Source of the DNA: Rhexocercosporidium sp. MPI-PUGE-AT-0058 | Lineage: Eukaryota > Ascomycota > Leotiomycetes > Helotiales | Direction of reading: 5' to 3' | Length of the DNA: 64,000 bases | Assembly (NCBI GenBank): GCA_020746875.1 | Contig: JAGTJL010000005.1 | Location: 1,550,001-1,614,000 of the forward strand | Shown: positions 1 through 11,500 of the stretch, one piece after another | Layout of the letters: every line of letters begins with the position of its first letter | Numbering within the stretch: the first letter of the stretch is position 1 | The notes under the pieces: generated by a model | What the model was told of the DNA's origin: nothing | The model's database searches: none | Seen by the model: the letters and a program-made list of their open reading frames with translations, nothing else | Program-made: the position numbers and the translations under genes

Positions 1-327
1 CAAATTCCTTGTCCAGAAAGGAAAAAATGTAGAATTTCTCGAAATCCAATAATTCTGGTCATAAACAGTTGTCAAGAGCAATTGTATATGACCGCTTGAG
101 GCACGGGGGGCAAGATGTGAAATCAATCACGTCTTATTGGTACTGTCCAGCTCTGACTTTACCGGTATGGGGGGTTGATGACAAGTACTCTTTCAGTCGT
201 CGCTCATTCGTCAACTTGGCAGGATGGGACACAAGCTAAAGAGCGTTGCCGAGAAGATGTGTCTGATGATGGGATTTGCTTTTCGTAGAGCTAAACGTGG
301 CGTAACTTGTGGAGGGAAAGGCTGCTT

Positions 328-549
328 TCAGATGTGAAATAGTGATGCAAACCGATGCGGGTGCGATGTTTGTGTGTTTTTAGAGACGTCTCTGCCTTCG
401 GAGTATTGGTAGGTCGATATGCCGTTGACTTTCAGAGGGCCGGCGCTTGAGCTTATTTCGACAGCTCTCTGGCTCCAGATGGTCAAGATGTCAAGCGTGC
501 GGTAATTGTCGTATTTGAGATTCCCGAGATTCTCAACTAGCAGTGACAT
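328..549 (-). CDS. Possible first exon of a leftward gene, unknown product
   Basis: A minus-strand frame of 73 codons opens with a true ATG at 549 and begins MSLLVENLGNLKY. It is the only ATG-started minus-strand frame in the first kilobase that lies downstream of the iron-GATA cluster in the leftward direction. I do not recognise the sequence and see no domain. It could be the first exon of a gene continuing past position 1, in which case a donor would lie inside or just after it, or it could be a chance frame. The sole contextual argument is its place 0.6-1.0 kb downstream of five SreA-like sites. Confidence 0.2.
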   Translation of the reverse strand: MSLLVENLGNLKYDNYRTLDILTIWSQRAVEISSSAGPLKVNGISTYQYSEGRDVSKNTQTSHPHRFASLFHI

Positions 550-1145
550 CTTGTCCTAAGGGCGAACGGGCGATGTCAAGACATCATCTCCAGTGGGGAA
601 TACGACCGGGCGACGTGAGGGTCTTGGTACATTGGCAACATGATCGTCTGTCGTACCACACTTGCTCTTTACTCCATAACCATGCAGCCTACCCTGATGG
701 CGTGCAGATAGCGATTAGATCGACCTGCAGCAACCAGCTGTTAGTATGCCCTACTAATGCAGCGCCCGATTAAAAGCCTTCGTTCTGAAATCCGCTCTAA
801 GCGCTACAACAATGCGACCGATGCGAACCATGCTTCTCGGGTTGAGGTGACGCAAGAGACTTCTTGATGAATTCGTTGAAGTAGGGATTCTTCCTTTCCA
901 CGCAGTCGTTAGGCGGTGCAAGCTGTGGATGATTGATTCGTTGACAAATAATGCCACATCGTACTCCGTAATTATACTGGGATGGGGTTCCACGCATACG
1001 CATGGAAGAAATGAAAAAATCCGATGACGCCGAGACTTTGATGGCTGCAGGCTCTTCCTGGTTCGTCACTGTGGTATTGTGATTTGAGAGAAAACTCCGC
1101 GCCATGCTTCCCTCGGCAGCGGAGCATTGCATCTGCCAAGTGTTT

Positions 1146-1547
1146 TTATCTGATCCGCTCGTAATAGGGGGCATTTAAAAGCACCGACGTCGGGTTGCGA
1201 TATTCGCAAGATTCCCAGGGTCAAGGGGTGTTGCATTATCAGATGCAGCTAGCCACCCTAGCATAAAGCTACTGTAATCAGATGGGGAGATAATCGCTCT
1301 GTTGACGAATGCCGAGCATTTAAAGAGGCAGGTAGTATTCGGGCCATACGAGAATACTGGACCACTTCGATTCGATCTGATAAATTTTCCACCGGCGCTG
1401 CCCAGGATGGTAGAATTCAGGCTACACTTCTGGAGCGCTTCGGTGATTTGATTCGATCTGATAAACTTTTCCACCGACGATGCCCAGGACGGTAGTCCTT
1501 GAGCCGTATGCCTAGATTGATCTGGTGGGTCGACTTCGATCTGATAA
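1146..1547. promoter_or_regulatory. Cluster of five SreA-type iron-GATA sites
   Basis: Exact matches to ATCWGATAA, the site reported for the Aspergillus iron regulator SreA, occur at 1146-1154 and 1236-1244 (minus strand) and at 1375-1383, 1456-1464 and 1539-1547 (plus strand). Five 9-bp matches in 400 bp is far above chance. SreA-type GATA factors repress siderophore genes when iron is plentiful. The position suggests control of a leftward gene off the window; this is inference. Confidence 0.65.
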
Positions 1548-1560
1548 ACTTTTTCAAAAT
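1371..1560 (+). repeat. Degenerate tandem repeat, about 82-bp period, three units
   Basis: The string TTCGATCTGATAAA recurs at about 1371, 1452 and 1535, spaced 81 and 83 bp. Units one and two stay similar for roughly 45 bp (through TGCCCAGGA and GGTAG) and then diverge. The third keeps only the first 20 or so bases. Each unit carries one ATCTGATAA site, so the duplication has multiplied a putative regulator-binding site. Confidence 0.75.
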
Positions 1561-2118
1561 TTCACTGACAAGGCCGAGGACAAGAATGGCAGGCCAGACG
1601 GGAAGAAAGGGTGGTTCGATTTGTGGAAATCGAGATGCCGAGGGACATGTGTTGCGAGTCGGGTGGTATTCTTGGAACTTGATAGAGGACCTCGGGACTT
1701 GAGGAGACGAGGGTTAATGCTGGTAGTTCTTGGGTTTGAGAGGGGGTGAGACAACTTCCAAGAGAGGGGATGGGACGCAGAAGACAGAAACAGGAAAGAA
1801 GGGACAGTAAGGTCGATGTCTCGATGTCCCTGTAGAATACCTGGACTGAAAGGGGACAGTACGAGACGGTGGAAAGAGTACTCAACTGAAACTCCAGGCA
1901 ATGCTCAGGTCAAAAGGTGAGTGCTTGGCTTATGAACAACGAAGAGGTGAGAGAATTAAATTGTCAAAACAAGATCAATATGTAGAATGAATATGTAAAT
2001 ACTGCCTGCTATGTAATACTTTTGCAACCAAAACTCCTGGCTACTTTGCCATACTATGCTCAAAGAACAACAACAATATGTAGAAATCAAAAGTACCGTC
2101 AAGGCAATACGTCAAAGA

Positions 2119-5100
2119 TCAGCCCAGATTCTGGGCCCTGATCATTTGTTCGTATATACCGCCCCCCCGCATTAACTCTTCGTGCCTGCCCTCTTCAACG
2201 ATTTTTCCATGATCGAAAACTAATATCCGATCCGCGCGCTGGACGCTCGTGAGTCGATGTGCGATCATAATTGTAGTTCGCCTGCGAGAGACTGCGGAGA
2301 TTGCTTCTTGAATTTGGGTTTCGGAGTGGGAGTCTGAGAAGAATTGTTTGTCAGCAAGGGGGACTTTCAAGGTAAGGTAGGAGAGAGCAGAGATAGGGAG
2401 AATGAGTGTACCTAGAGCAGAGGTTGCTTCGTCAAGAAGCAATATCTCAGGGTTGCGGATATAGGCCCGCGCTATTGCGACTCGTTGTTTTTGTCCGCCT
2501 GATAGTTGGGAACCATTATTTCCACATTGCCTATTCAGATGTCAATGTACCTCTCAAGACAGAGCAGTGGGAGCGAGATTACATACGTCTCGTAGCCGTC
2601 CGGTAAACTGTCGACAAAGTCATGTATACCCACAGCTTTACAAGCCTCAATAACCTCTTCTCTCGTAGCCACATGCCCAGGCCTAGCACCTAGTCCAACA
2701 TTGAAAGCAACACTGCCAGAAAACAGATCTGGGTCTTGTGCCACGAGACTAATCCTCGCGCGATGTTGTGAGACTGGCACAGACTTGATATCGACACCAT
2801 CAAGGAGGACAGATCCAGCCGTCGGATCGTAGAATCTCTCAATGAGAGATATTGCCGACGTCTTTCCGGCCCCTGAACGCCCCACGATAGCAACTGTCTC
2901 GCCCGCTTTAATTTTGAGATTCAGGTTGGTGAAGACGGGTGCATTAGGGCGGGACTTGTATGTTAGGGAGACGTTCTGGAAGGTGATGCTACCTGTCTGT
3001 AATGTCGATTTGCCGCTGTGAGTGTCCACTGAGGTCATTGGCTCCACAGCATTTTCGGATGCTGCATCGATGGTAGGCTTCTGATCGTGAAGTGCGAAGA
3101 CTCGAGAAGCTGCACCTTTTGCACGACCTATGTCTGGAGCGAGACTGAAGATCTGGCCTGCCGCTTGAGCTGAGAATAGGATGGCCGGAAGGACAATGAA
3201 GAACTGTAGACTCGAGTACTGGCCAGAGCGCACCTGTTTGGAGCCCCACCAATATGCCAGGGCATAAACAAAATACCTGTGAACTGTTAGCAGTTTTCTC
3301 GTCATGAAGAAGGAGGGACATACGTGACTGCGAGTGCAAAGGCAAGAATCAGGTTTCCAAGAGCCGTCCCTCGAAACGTTTGTTTTTCGTATTTGCCCAC
3401 AGCAAGGTTGAATCTCTCCGATGTAAGTCTTTCGGTCCCAAGCGCAGCTATAGTCCGGATGTTGGAGCAAGCCTCAGATGCGAGCGCTGCAGCTTCAGTG
3501 TAAGCATGTTGATTCTTCTCTTCAACTCTGGCGAGTACGCGGATACGAGCAAATCCAGCTAGCATAACAATTGGAGAGGTAGCGAAGAGTACGATGGCGA
3601 TCTTCCAGGCTACAATGTGTGCTAAGATTGCTCCGCCAACCACAGAGACCAGAGCAGAGACTATAGTGCCTATGATGACACCCGACAGACCACTCAGATG
3701 GCCAGCATCCATGCTAATGACTGAAGTGAGTGATGACGAGGATCGACCTGGTTGGAGAAACCACTCCATATCTTGACGAAGAATTGTACGTAGCGAAATG
3801 TCTCGAGTGCGGAAAACCAAGTGCTCTGAAACAATTCCAAAGCAAGATCCTGAGGCGACATACCCAAGTAGAGCGGCTAGGGCTACAACAAAGAACATGA
3901 GACAGTAAAAGTCAACTTGTGCTGAAGCAACGGCTCCGTTAAGTAATTCGACAAGGTGGCCAAAGATGATGGACTCTCCAAGTATCAACCCACCAGTGGT
4001 GAGAGAACCAACGAGGGCAAGGATAGTAAAAACGATCCTTGACCGGCTCAGAGCAAGGCATCGTCTGAGGATAGTGAACGTACCGAACTGCTCGAATTTG
4101 AAGGAAGACAATTCTTGATTCTCGGATGGCTAAGCAAACTTTAGTAATTATCCCCAGAAAACGTCCCAAAATCTTGAGGCAGCAGTCCTGAACGACAATG
4201 CAAATGAAAATAGAGGAGAAACCTTACCTGCGGTACAACCTCGTCCTCCGTCTCAATGGCCTCATGCATAGCTAGTTTATGCTTGGTCGAAACCGAATAA
4301 TCGGTTTCGTCGTCCGAAGTAAGTTTTTGAGCTTCAATCAGCTGTAGATAGACCCCATCTTCGAAGGACATCAAATGATCATGATTCCCTTGCTCAAGAA
4401 TCTGGCCGTTTCCCATGACGATGATGTTATCAGCGGTTTTTATAGATGCCAGGCGATGGGCAATCATAACAGTGGTCCGATTTCCCATGGATCGCGCCGT
4501 CCCCAAGGAAGTAAGTATTGCGGCTTCGCTAATGGTGTCCAAGGCACTTGTTGCTTCATCTAGCACCAAAAGTGCTGGGTCTCCCACCAGAGCCCTTGCT
4601 AAACACAGACGTTGTTTTTGCCCACCTGAAAGCTTGGTACCGCCAGGCTCTCCCAGCCAGGTATCTATACCGTTAGGCAGCAGGTCAACGAAAGACCATG
4701 CATCGGCAGCTTTTGCGGCTTTGACACATTTTCCTCTCATCTCGTCATCAGAAAGTTCTGGTCCTCTGTAACCATCTCTAATGTTGGTGTAAATGGTGCC
4801 GGAGAATACGGCAGGGTCTTGGTCAACAAGAGCGATCTGATTTCGAAGGCTCGCAAGGTTGTAGTCTTGTAAGGAATGGCCATTTATGGTGATGTGCCCC
4901 TGCGAAGGATCGTACAATCGGAGCAACAAAGCAGCAATTGTACTTTTCCCGCTGCCTGAAGCACCCACAATACCGACTGTTGATCCCATTCTGATCTTGA
5001 AGCTGACCGAGTCCAGGACTGTCTCCATCGGCCGAGCAGGATACGCGAAGCTGGTACCGGAGAACTCAATCTCCTTATCTGACCCAAATGTCTCGTCATC

Positions 5101-6349
5101 GGCCTGGACGCCATCCTTAGAATAAACATTGATGGGAATTTCGGGATAATCAATCAAGTTGAATATTCTGCCCCCAGCTGAAGCTGCCTGAGAAAATGAT
5201 TGGATGAAAGGTCCAGCTTGACCAATGACAAATGAAGCATCGAGAATCAAAAAGACGATTGCGTAGACTGTGCCCGCACTTCCATTAACATTATTGTCTC
5301 GAATGATACGAGCACCTTGCCAGAATGCCAGTGCATTTGCTGCGTATCTACATGTCGTTAGTCTCAGACAGATATAATTGAGGTCATGTACTGTACTTAC
5401 GCGATGAAAAATACGCTGCCCAAGAGAACTGCCCCGGCGACGGCCCTCTTCATTCCAGCTCGCATAGCATCTCTTAGATGGTTTTGATGATCGCTCGTCA
5501 AAGACTCGAATGCGTCAAAAGCTTGTACGACCTGAACAGCTTTGATGGCACCTTCTGCAACTGAAGCAGCAGAAGTGGTGCGTTCTGATGCTTCCTTGGA
5601 ACAAGCACCGAGAACTGAGGTTCCCGTAACAATCACCAATGTCATGGAAGGGATGACAGCTGCGAACAATATACCAGTGAGTTGTGCATTGAGGCTAAAG
5701 CCAACAATGAATGCCACGAGGAAGTAGCTGACTGACTGAAGAAAGATTCCCACTTTCTCTGCCGTTCCAGCTTGAACTGTCTGCGCATCAACTGTCAAGC
5801 GACTGGTGATCTATCCTCAAGTAAGTTTGTTTTCAAGCTCATTTTAGTAGAATTGCTTACATCTGGACACTGAGTTTCATAGAACGTTTGATCTAGGCCC
5901 AGAGCCCTGTTCACCATCTGAGTCCTCAGTCCTCTGGAAATTCGAGCACCCACGATTCCCCAACAGAACGCCCATCCCCAAGTTACAGCAAAGTACGCAC
6001 AAGCTGAGTTTGTTAGAAAACTCCCTGAACTGTCGAAGGGGTTTCACCAACCAACTCCGAGTAATTGGAATATTCTCTTCTGCACTTCTTCCTCACTTGG
6101 AGGAAACGCATCAATGATTTTCGCAAATATGACACCGATGATAGGCAACGGAGCTCCTGCTGCAATCGCAAGGACAATTCCACAACCCAGAATGAACCGT
6201 GACTGCAAATCTTGCAAGGGTCTGAACAAAGCGAAGTATGAGGATCCTGATTTCTTAATAGTACCATCTTTAGGTAGAAGACAGCGAGGCTTCAGCATCA
6301 CCCACCATCTGCTTGACCTGCTGTCCTCTTTAGATGCAAAGAGCGTCAT
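2119..6349 (-). CDS. Full-size ABC-B (MDR-type) transporter beside siderophore NRPS
   Basis: Eight exons (2119-2333, 2412-2530, 2587-3276, 3324-4129, 4228-5347, 5401-5810, 5861-6003, 6052-6349) sum to 3,801 nt, or 1,266 aa. The layout is TMD-NBD-TMD-NBD, the P-glycoprotein/ABCB plan. NBD1 (about residues 370-620) has Walker [10 protein letters not shown], signature LSGGQKQR, Walker [13 protein letters not shown] and H-loop MIAHRL. NBD2 has [29 protein letters not shown] and IMIAHRL, so both ATPase sites look intact. The start at 6349 is the first ATG of the frame leading into the first membrane segment. The exon 1-2 donor (GTTGGT) is weak and the least certain junction. The gene is divergent from the siderophore NRPS and shares its promoter with iron-GATA sites. 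A role in siderophore or peptide export or intracellular trafficking is inferred; general multidrug efflux is the alternative. Confidence 0.88.
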
Positions 6350-7211
6350 TGAAACTTCCAGTGCAGGTCAAAGATAGAGTCATCTCTACACGGCATTGCC
6401 TGGAATTAAGGCAAAGTTCTATACCTGTCCACAACCCAAGATCTGGTAAAGAAACCTTGTGCCATGCAGCGAGTGTTACGGATAGTGTGGGCTTCTCGCT
6501 CTCAGGACCTTCCATTCCGAGGTTCTCGATTTCTAAACGCACTCCACAGTCCAAGAAATCAACATGGGTATGTGTTGATCTCCGGTAGATGCTCCGTCAC
6601 AATGCATAGCGCCTCCTTGCGGGGGGGGGCGTTAATCTGATTCGGCACTGAGCATCTCGCCGCCACTCCGTTTAAGCATAAGACGGCGTGCTTCTTGCTA
6701 TGAGCCTTTACCAACCTACGGTAAAGACCGGCTCTACGCCAGTATAGTGGGATCGCTGTATTGCTTGGGTATGCCGCCGATCACAGGTCCTAGGGTCCTC
6801 GAAAATCTTCGAATGCTTCTCCAGAAGGCACTGGACTTCCATCCAATCTCTACCTGACAGTGACATTGGGTGGATCTCCCGAGCCCCATATTTTTCAGAG
6901 AAATATCGCATAAACCGATTACAGGACAGTGGAAATCCGAGAGTACGAGTAGAAAAAACTTCATAATATCATTCTCTCTGATTGAGAAGGCTAGAACATC
7001 CCATGATTCTGAGATGGCGATCACCACCCAAAGAGCAAGAAGACAGACAGCACGTCGCCCAACAACAGAGACGAAATCTAGTAGATTTTTTTTTCTGGGC
7101 CGAAAGGGCTAGCTTGCAATGGATCAAGGCCATCGTGGACTCGTAGTGGTTGCCGGTAGATGAAGCCAAGAGCCTCAACAGTCGAGCCCGAGTCAGCAGG
7201 GGACTCTGCCG

Positions 7212-7220
7212 TTATCAGAT
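7212..7220 (-). promoter_or_regulatory. SreA-type iron-GATA site
   Basis: TTATCAGAT is the reverse complement of ATCTGATAA and an exact match to ATCWGATAA. It lies 0.86 kb from the ABC start and 1.36 kb from the NRPS start, 166 bp from a second site in opposite orientation. Confidence 0.6.
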
Positions 7221-7385
7221 CGTCCTCAGCCGGTACCCCGCTCATTCCAGCGACACCCTCGTTCTTGATTCCTGGCTCCCTGGCTATTTTCCGTGCTGGT
7301 TCCACGACTCACCTACACCGACATCGGAATGTGACAGCGGAGAGCCATGTCACAGTGTGACAACTAGTTTCTGGACAGGCTCGGG

Positions 7386-7394
7386 ATCTGATAA
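7386..7394 (+). promoter_or_regulatory. SreA-type iron-GATA site
   Basis: ATCTGATAA is an exact match to the iron-GATA consensus, oriented toward the NRPS. Paired with 7212-7220 it makes a candidate bidirectional iron switch for both genes. Confidence 0.62.
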
Positions 7395-8060
7395 GATTAT
7401 GATCAGGCGTCCAGGCTAGCGTACTGAAGAATCTTCCCTGCCTGGTCTCGGAGTGTCTTCGCTAGCGGATACACCATGCGTACGTGGCTGGGTGACTGCA
7501 TGAAGTTCCCAAGAGATTTCGTTCATGTGTTGTAAACACTGTTAGTCACGGAAAATAATGAAGCGGAGATGGCGATGGATGTTGTAACAACGACAACAGT
7601 GGGAAGTAAAATGAAGGATCTGTTCTCGCTTACTTCCATGATACAGCCAGCTCGCTTAGACGAAATGGCACTAGCGCAGCCAGCCCAGAATTGCCCAGAA
7701 TGCCCCGCCGTACAAGCGGATCCTGACTGCCCTGGCCTGGGGTTGATTCTGTTCCACGATATTGCCGAGCATCAGCTTCACTCCTCTTTGCCTCGTTGAA
7801 ACGATCAGGTCTTAGCAAAGTGCTGGCCACCAAAGAGAGCAGCTATGCAAATGCACCACAAAGTGATCATTGTCAAAATTTCAAATGGTCCTCAATCATA
7901 AGTGACTAATCTGGCTCTGATTTGCTGCTAATTAACAGTGACAATCTGCGCTGTTCGTGTTTGTTTTCTTCAACTCCAGCCCCCCTGGCAGCACCTACTG
8001 CCGCCCCCACGAATTTACACCAAGATGCGAATACGTCACGAAGACTTGACTTTGTGGTAA

Positions 8061-8092
8061 GGGGAGGGGAGGGGAGGGGAGGGGAAGGGAGG
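8061..8092 (+). repeat. GGGGA microsatellite in NRPS promoter
   Basis: Five near-perfect GGGGA units are followed by a GGGAAGGGAGG tail. Each unit contains AGGGG, the core of yeast-type stress-response elements, and the G tracts could form a quadruplex. It lies about 0.5 kb before the NRPS start. Whether it has any function cannot be told from sequence. Confidence 0.8.
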
Positions 8093-8583
8093 TGACGGGC
8101 CGATGCTAGGTAGGTAGGTTGGTAGGGTAGGCATCCAGGTAAGCTATCGATCCACGCCTCCGACTCCGTACCCGTACCTATGGAGGCAGGTAAAGAGACA
8201 CTACTCATAGCTGCCGAATTCTCACATTCTTTTCACCTTATGAGTACAATAAGCAAACCTGGCTGCAAACAAACAATCCGTACCATACAATCTTAGCGGA
8301 GTGATTGATGTAACTGATGGGCAAGCAAGCAGGCAGGCAGGCGAAAAACTCACCACTCACATTGCTTTCATTTCCAAGCAGGTGGAGACTTCACTAGGTA
8401 CCACACCTCACCACGAGTGAGATGAGCACGTGAAGGGTCTTGGAAGAGACTCTTGATATTGCCGTCGCCTTTCCAGGAAACTGCCATCGACTTTACTCAT
8501 CTATTTCTCCTACTCGAAAACAAAATCCTGTTCTCCGACCACAAACTTCCTCTCAATATGAGAATTTGAAGTTCGCGGTAGCT

Positions 8584-11500
8584 ATGGCCGAACGACTTTC
8601 TATTCTCAATGACCCTCCTGCAATTTTGGAAGGGCCCCGGCTCCTGCATGAGCTGATCCAATGGGAGAAGCACAGCCAGAACTGTGCTCTGGACTTCACC
8701 AGCAACGGGAGAAGGAAACGATACAATTATCATGATTTTCAATTATGCATCGCATCTCTGGAATCACGGATACACAAGTCTCTAGTCAACTCCAAAACGA
8801 CTGAAACCGAAACCCGTCAACACATTGTTCCGGTACTCCTTCCACAGTCACCTGGACTGTACATTTCGCAGTTGGCTATTTTGCAATCTGGAGGCGCTTT
8901 TTGTCCTATCAATCTCGATGCGCCCAAGGACCGAATTAAATTCGTTGTCGGCGATGTCTCCGCAAACATCATCATTACAACCCCCGAGTTCGAGAATGTT
9001 GTTTCTTGGGAAAACGGGCCGACGATTATCCTCGTTGACGAATTCCCCGATGTTGCGCAACAACAAAAGAGCGAAAGATTTAAGACACGTGATATCTCCC
9101 AAGACGATGTATCCTACGTGATGTACACATCTGGGTCGAGCGGAACGCCTAAGGGTGTGGCTGTCAGCCATTTTGCTGTTTCGCAGTCGCTTCTGGCGCA
9201 CGAAAAATACATCCCGCGGTTCAACAGATTTCTGCAATTTGCAGCACCGTCCTTCGATGTTTCGGTCTTCGAGATATTCTTCCCACTCAAACGAGGTTCG
9301 ACACTGGTTGGTTGTAATCGCAGCCAGCTTCTCAATGACCTACCGGGGATGATCACTGGATTGGAGATTGATGCAGCGGAACTCACGCCAACTGTGGTCG
9401 GCTCTCTCCTCCAGAAAAGATCAAACGCTCCTGGGTTGAAGCTTCTCCTCACTATAGGAGAGATGTTGACATCGCCCATCGTCAAGGAATTCGGAGGCTC
9501 GGAGACACAACCCAATATGCTATATGGCATGTATGGCCCAACAGAAGCAGCCATTCACTGTACAGTGTACCCAAAGATGCAGGCAGATGCGAAGCCTGGG
9601 AACATCGGGATCCCCTTTGACACCGTTTCAACGTTTATTGCCTCTGCGAGTTCCTCCTTAGAAGATGCGGCAGATCTCAAATTTCTGCCCATAGGAGAGT
9701 TAGGCGAGCTTGTTCTGGGTGGGCCCCAGCTTGCACAAGGTTATCTGAATCGAGAGGAGCAGAACAAGGCAGCCTTTGTGCATTTTAATGACAGGATGTA
9801 CTATCGGACCGGTGACAAGGCACGGCAACTAGAAAATGGAACGATTGAGATCCTGGGACGTATGAGTGCTGGTCAGGTGAAACTTCGTGGCCAAAGAGTC
9901 GAGCTTGGTGAGATTGAGGAGGTAGCCTACAAACATCCTGGGTTGAAGACTGTGGTTGCCGTTGTGTTGAATGGAGTTCTCATAATGTTTACACTCACAG
10001 AAGATCAATCGATCAAGTCTGAAGATGTGATGGAAACGTGTTCAAAATGGCTCCCAAAGTTCATGGTGCCCAGTGAGGTTGTGCTTCTGCAGAACTTTCC
10101 ATATCTACCATCGGGAAAGGTGGACAAGAGAAGACTGGAATCTGACTACCAAGCGGACCGAGCATCGTCTGAGAACACTCAAACTTTGTTGACTGAGACG
10201 GAACGTGCTGTGAATAACGTTCTTCAAGAAGTTCTTGTCAACTTTTCAATAAGCACACGGCTTGCAGCGGCAGGTATCGACTCGCTCATTGCGATTCGAG
10301 TAGCATCTAAATTGCGGGAATCGGGTTTCGATGTCAACACAGTTCAAATTCTGCAAGCCGAAACTTTCAAGTCTCTTGTCTCGCTTTGCGATGGCTCAAC
10401 GTCTGTTACTCCAGCACCAAAGTCACAAAGAAAGCCTGCCAGAGACAAGATTGAAACTCTGCTCAACGGGCACGCGAAAGATGTGGAATACACCACACAG
10501 TGCACGCCACTTCAATCTGCGATGCTGTCAGAGACGGCTATTGATGGAAAAGCATACCGAAACTGGATTGAGTTGGAGCTACCGGGAATCACTGACGTTG
10601 ACAACATCACTTCAGCATTGCATGACTTGGCTGATTCCAACCCAATCTTGAGGACTGGATTTGCAGAACCTCATGACCACCAGGGATATGTGCAGATCAT
10701 CTGGAGAAGTCTAGAGGATTCTCAGATTGAAATTGTTGAAAAGCTGCGGTACGAGTTCGACGAGTCCAAGGATGTCTCATTGCACCGACCCATCCGATTT
10801 CAAGTTCTGTTGCGACTTGAGTCTGCGACTAAACTTCTCATCCACATTCATCATGCTCTTTATGATGCATGGTCACTCGAATTGATGCTTGATGACCTCA
10901 ATACGCTGCTGCTGGATGACCTTCTTCCATCTCGTCCGCCTTTTGCCGAGATTGTTGACGGCTACCAAAATGGTACAATCGGTTCTGATGAATGGTCCAC
11001 GAGGGATTACTGGAAGGATCACCTTGCTCTCCTTGATGTAGCACAAATGCCCAATTTCCACACCAAACAAACTCCCACTCCATCTCTAGCAATTGAACGG
11101 CTTCAGACCTCGATTTCCACATCGGATATCGAGGCAGCTTCACGCCATTTCTCGGCTAGTCCGCAGTCAATTTTCCAAGCAGCTTATGCTCTTACCCTAA
11201 GCTCATATATCGGAGCTTCCGATATCTGCTTTGGAACAGTATTTTCAGGTCGAACGCTACCGATCACTGGGATTGAAGACATCGCAGGGCCATGCCTTGC
11301 AACTCTTCCAATACGAGTCGACTTGTCAACGTCCACGAATCTTCGAGGCTTGGTACAGGAGCTCAATTTGACAAACAGAAAGCACTTGCAACACAGCACA
11401 CTCCCCCTCCGTGACATCAAAGCCAACAGTGGGATCAACCCTCGACAACTTCTTTTTGACACGCTCTTCATCTGGCAACAGACTTTGCATAGCTACGATC

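Larger units (their letters stand above)
1..2118. other. Gene-poor left edge, probable promoter of an off-window gene
   Basis: No open frame here looks like a conserved protein. Apart from the cluster of iron-GATA sites (1146-1547) and the degenerate tandem units (1371-1560), I see only short unsupported frames. The ABC transporter ends at 2119 on the minus strand, so the regulatory-looking sequence cannot be its promoter. It more likely belongs to a leftward gene whose body lies outside the window. Confidence 0.6.
6350..8583. other. Divergent promoter between ABC transporter and NRPS
   Basis: The 2.2 kb between the two start codons has no convincing gene. It contains two iron-GATA sites (7212-7220, 7386-7394), a GGGGA microsatellite (8061-8092) and short CAGG/GCAG repeats near 8320-8345. 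Short frames here have no recognisable domain. The length leaves room for separate core promoters and long leaders. Confidence 0.7.

Noticed and set aside
7150..8208. Several 60-100-codon frames in the NRPS/ABC promoter
   Set aside because: Low complexity or no protein-like pattern, mutually overlapping on both strands, no domain.
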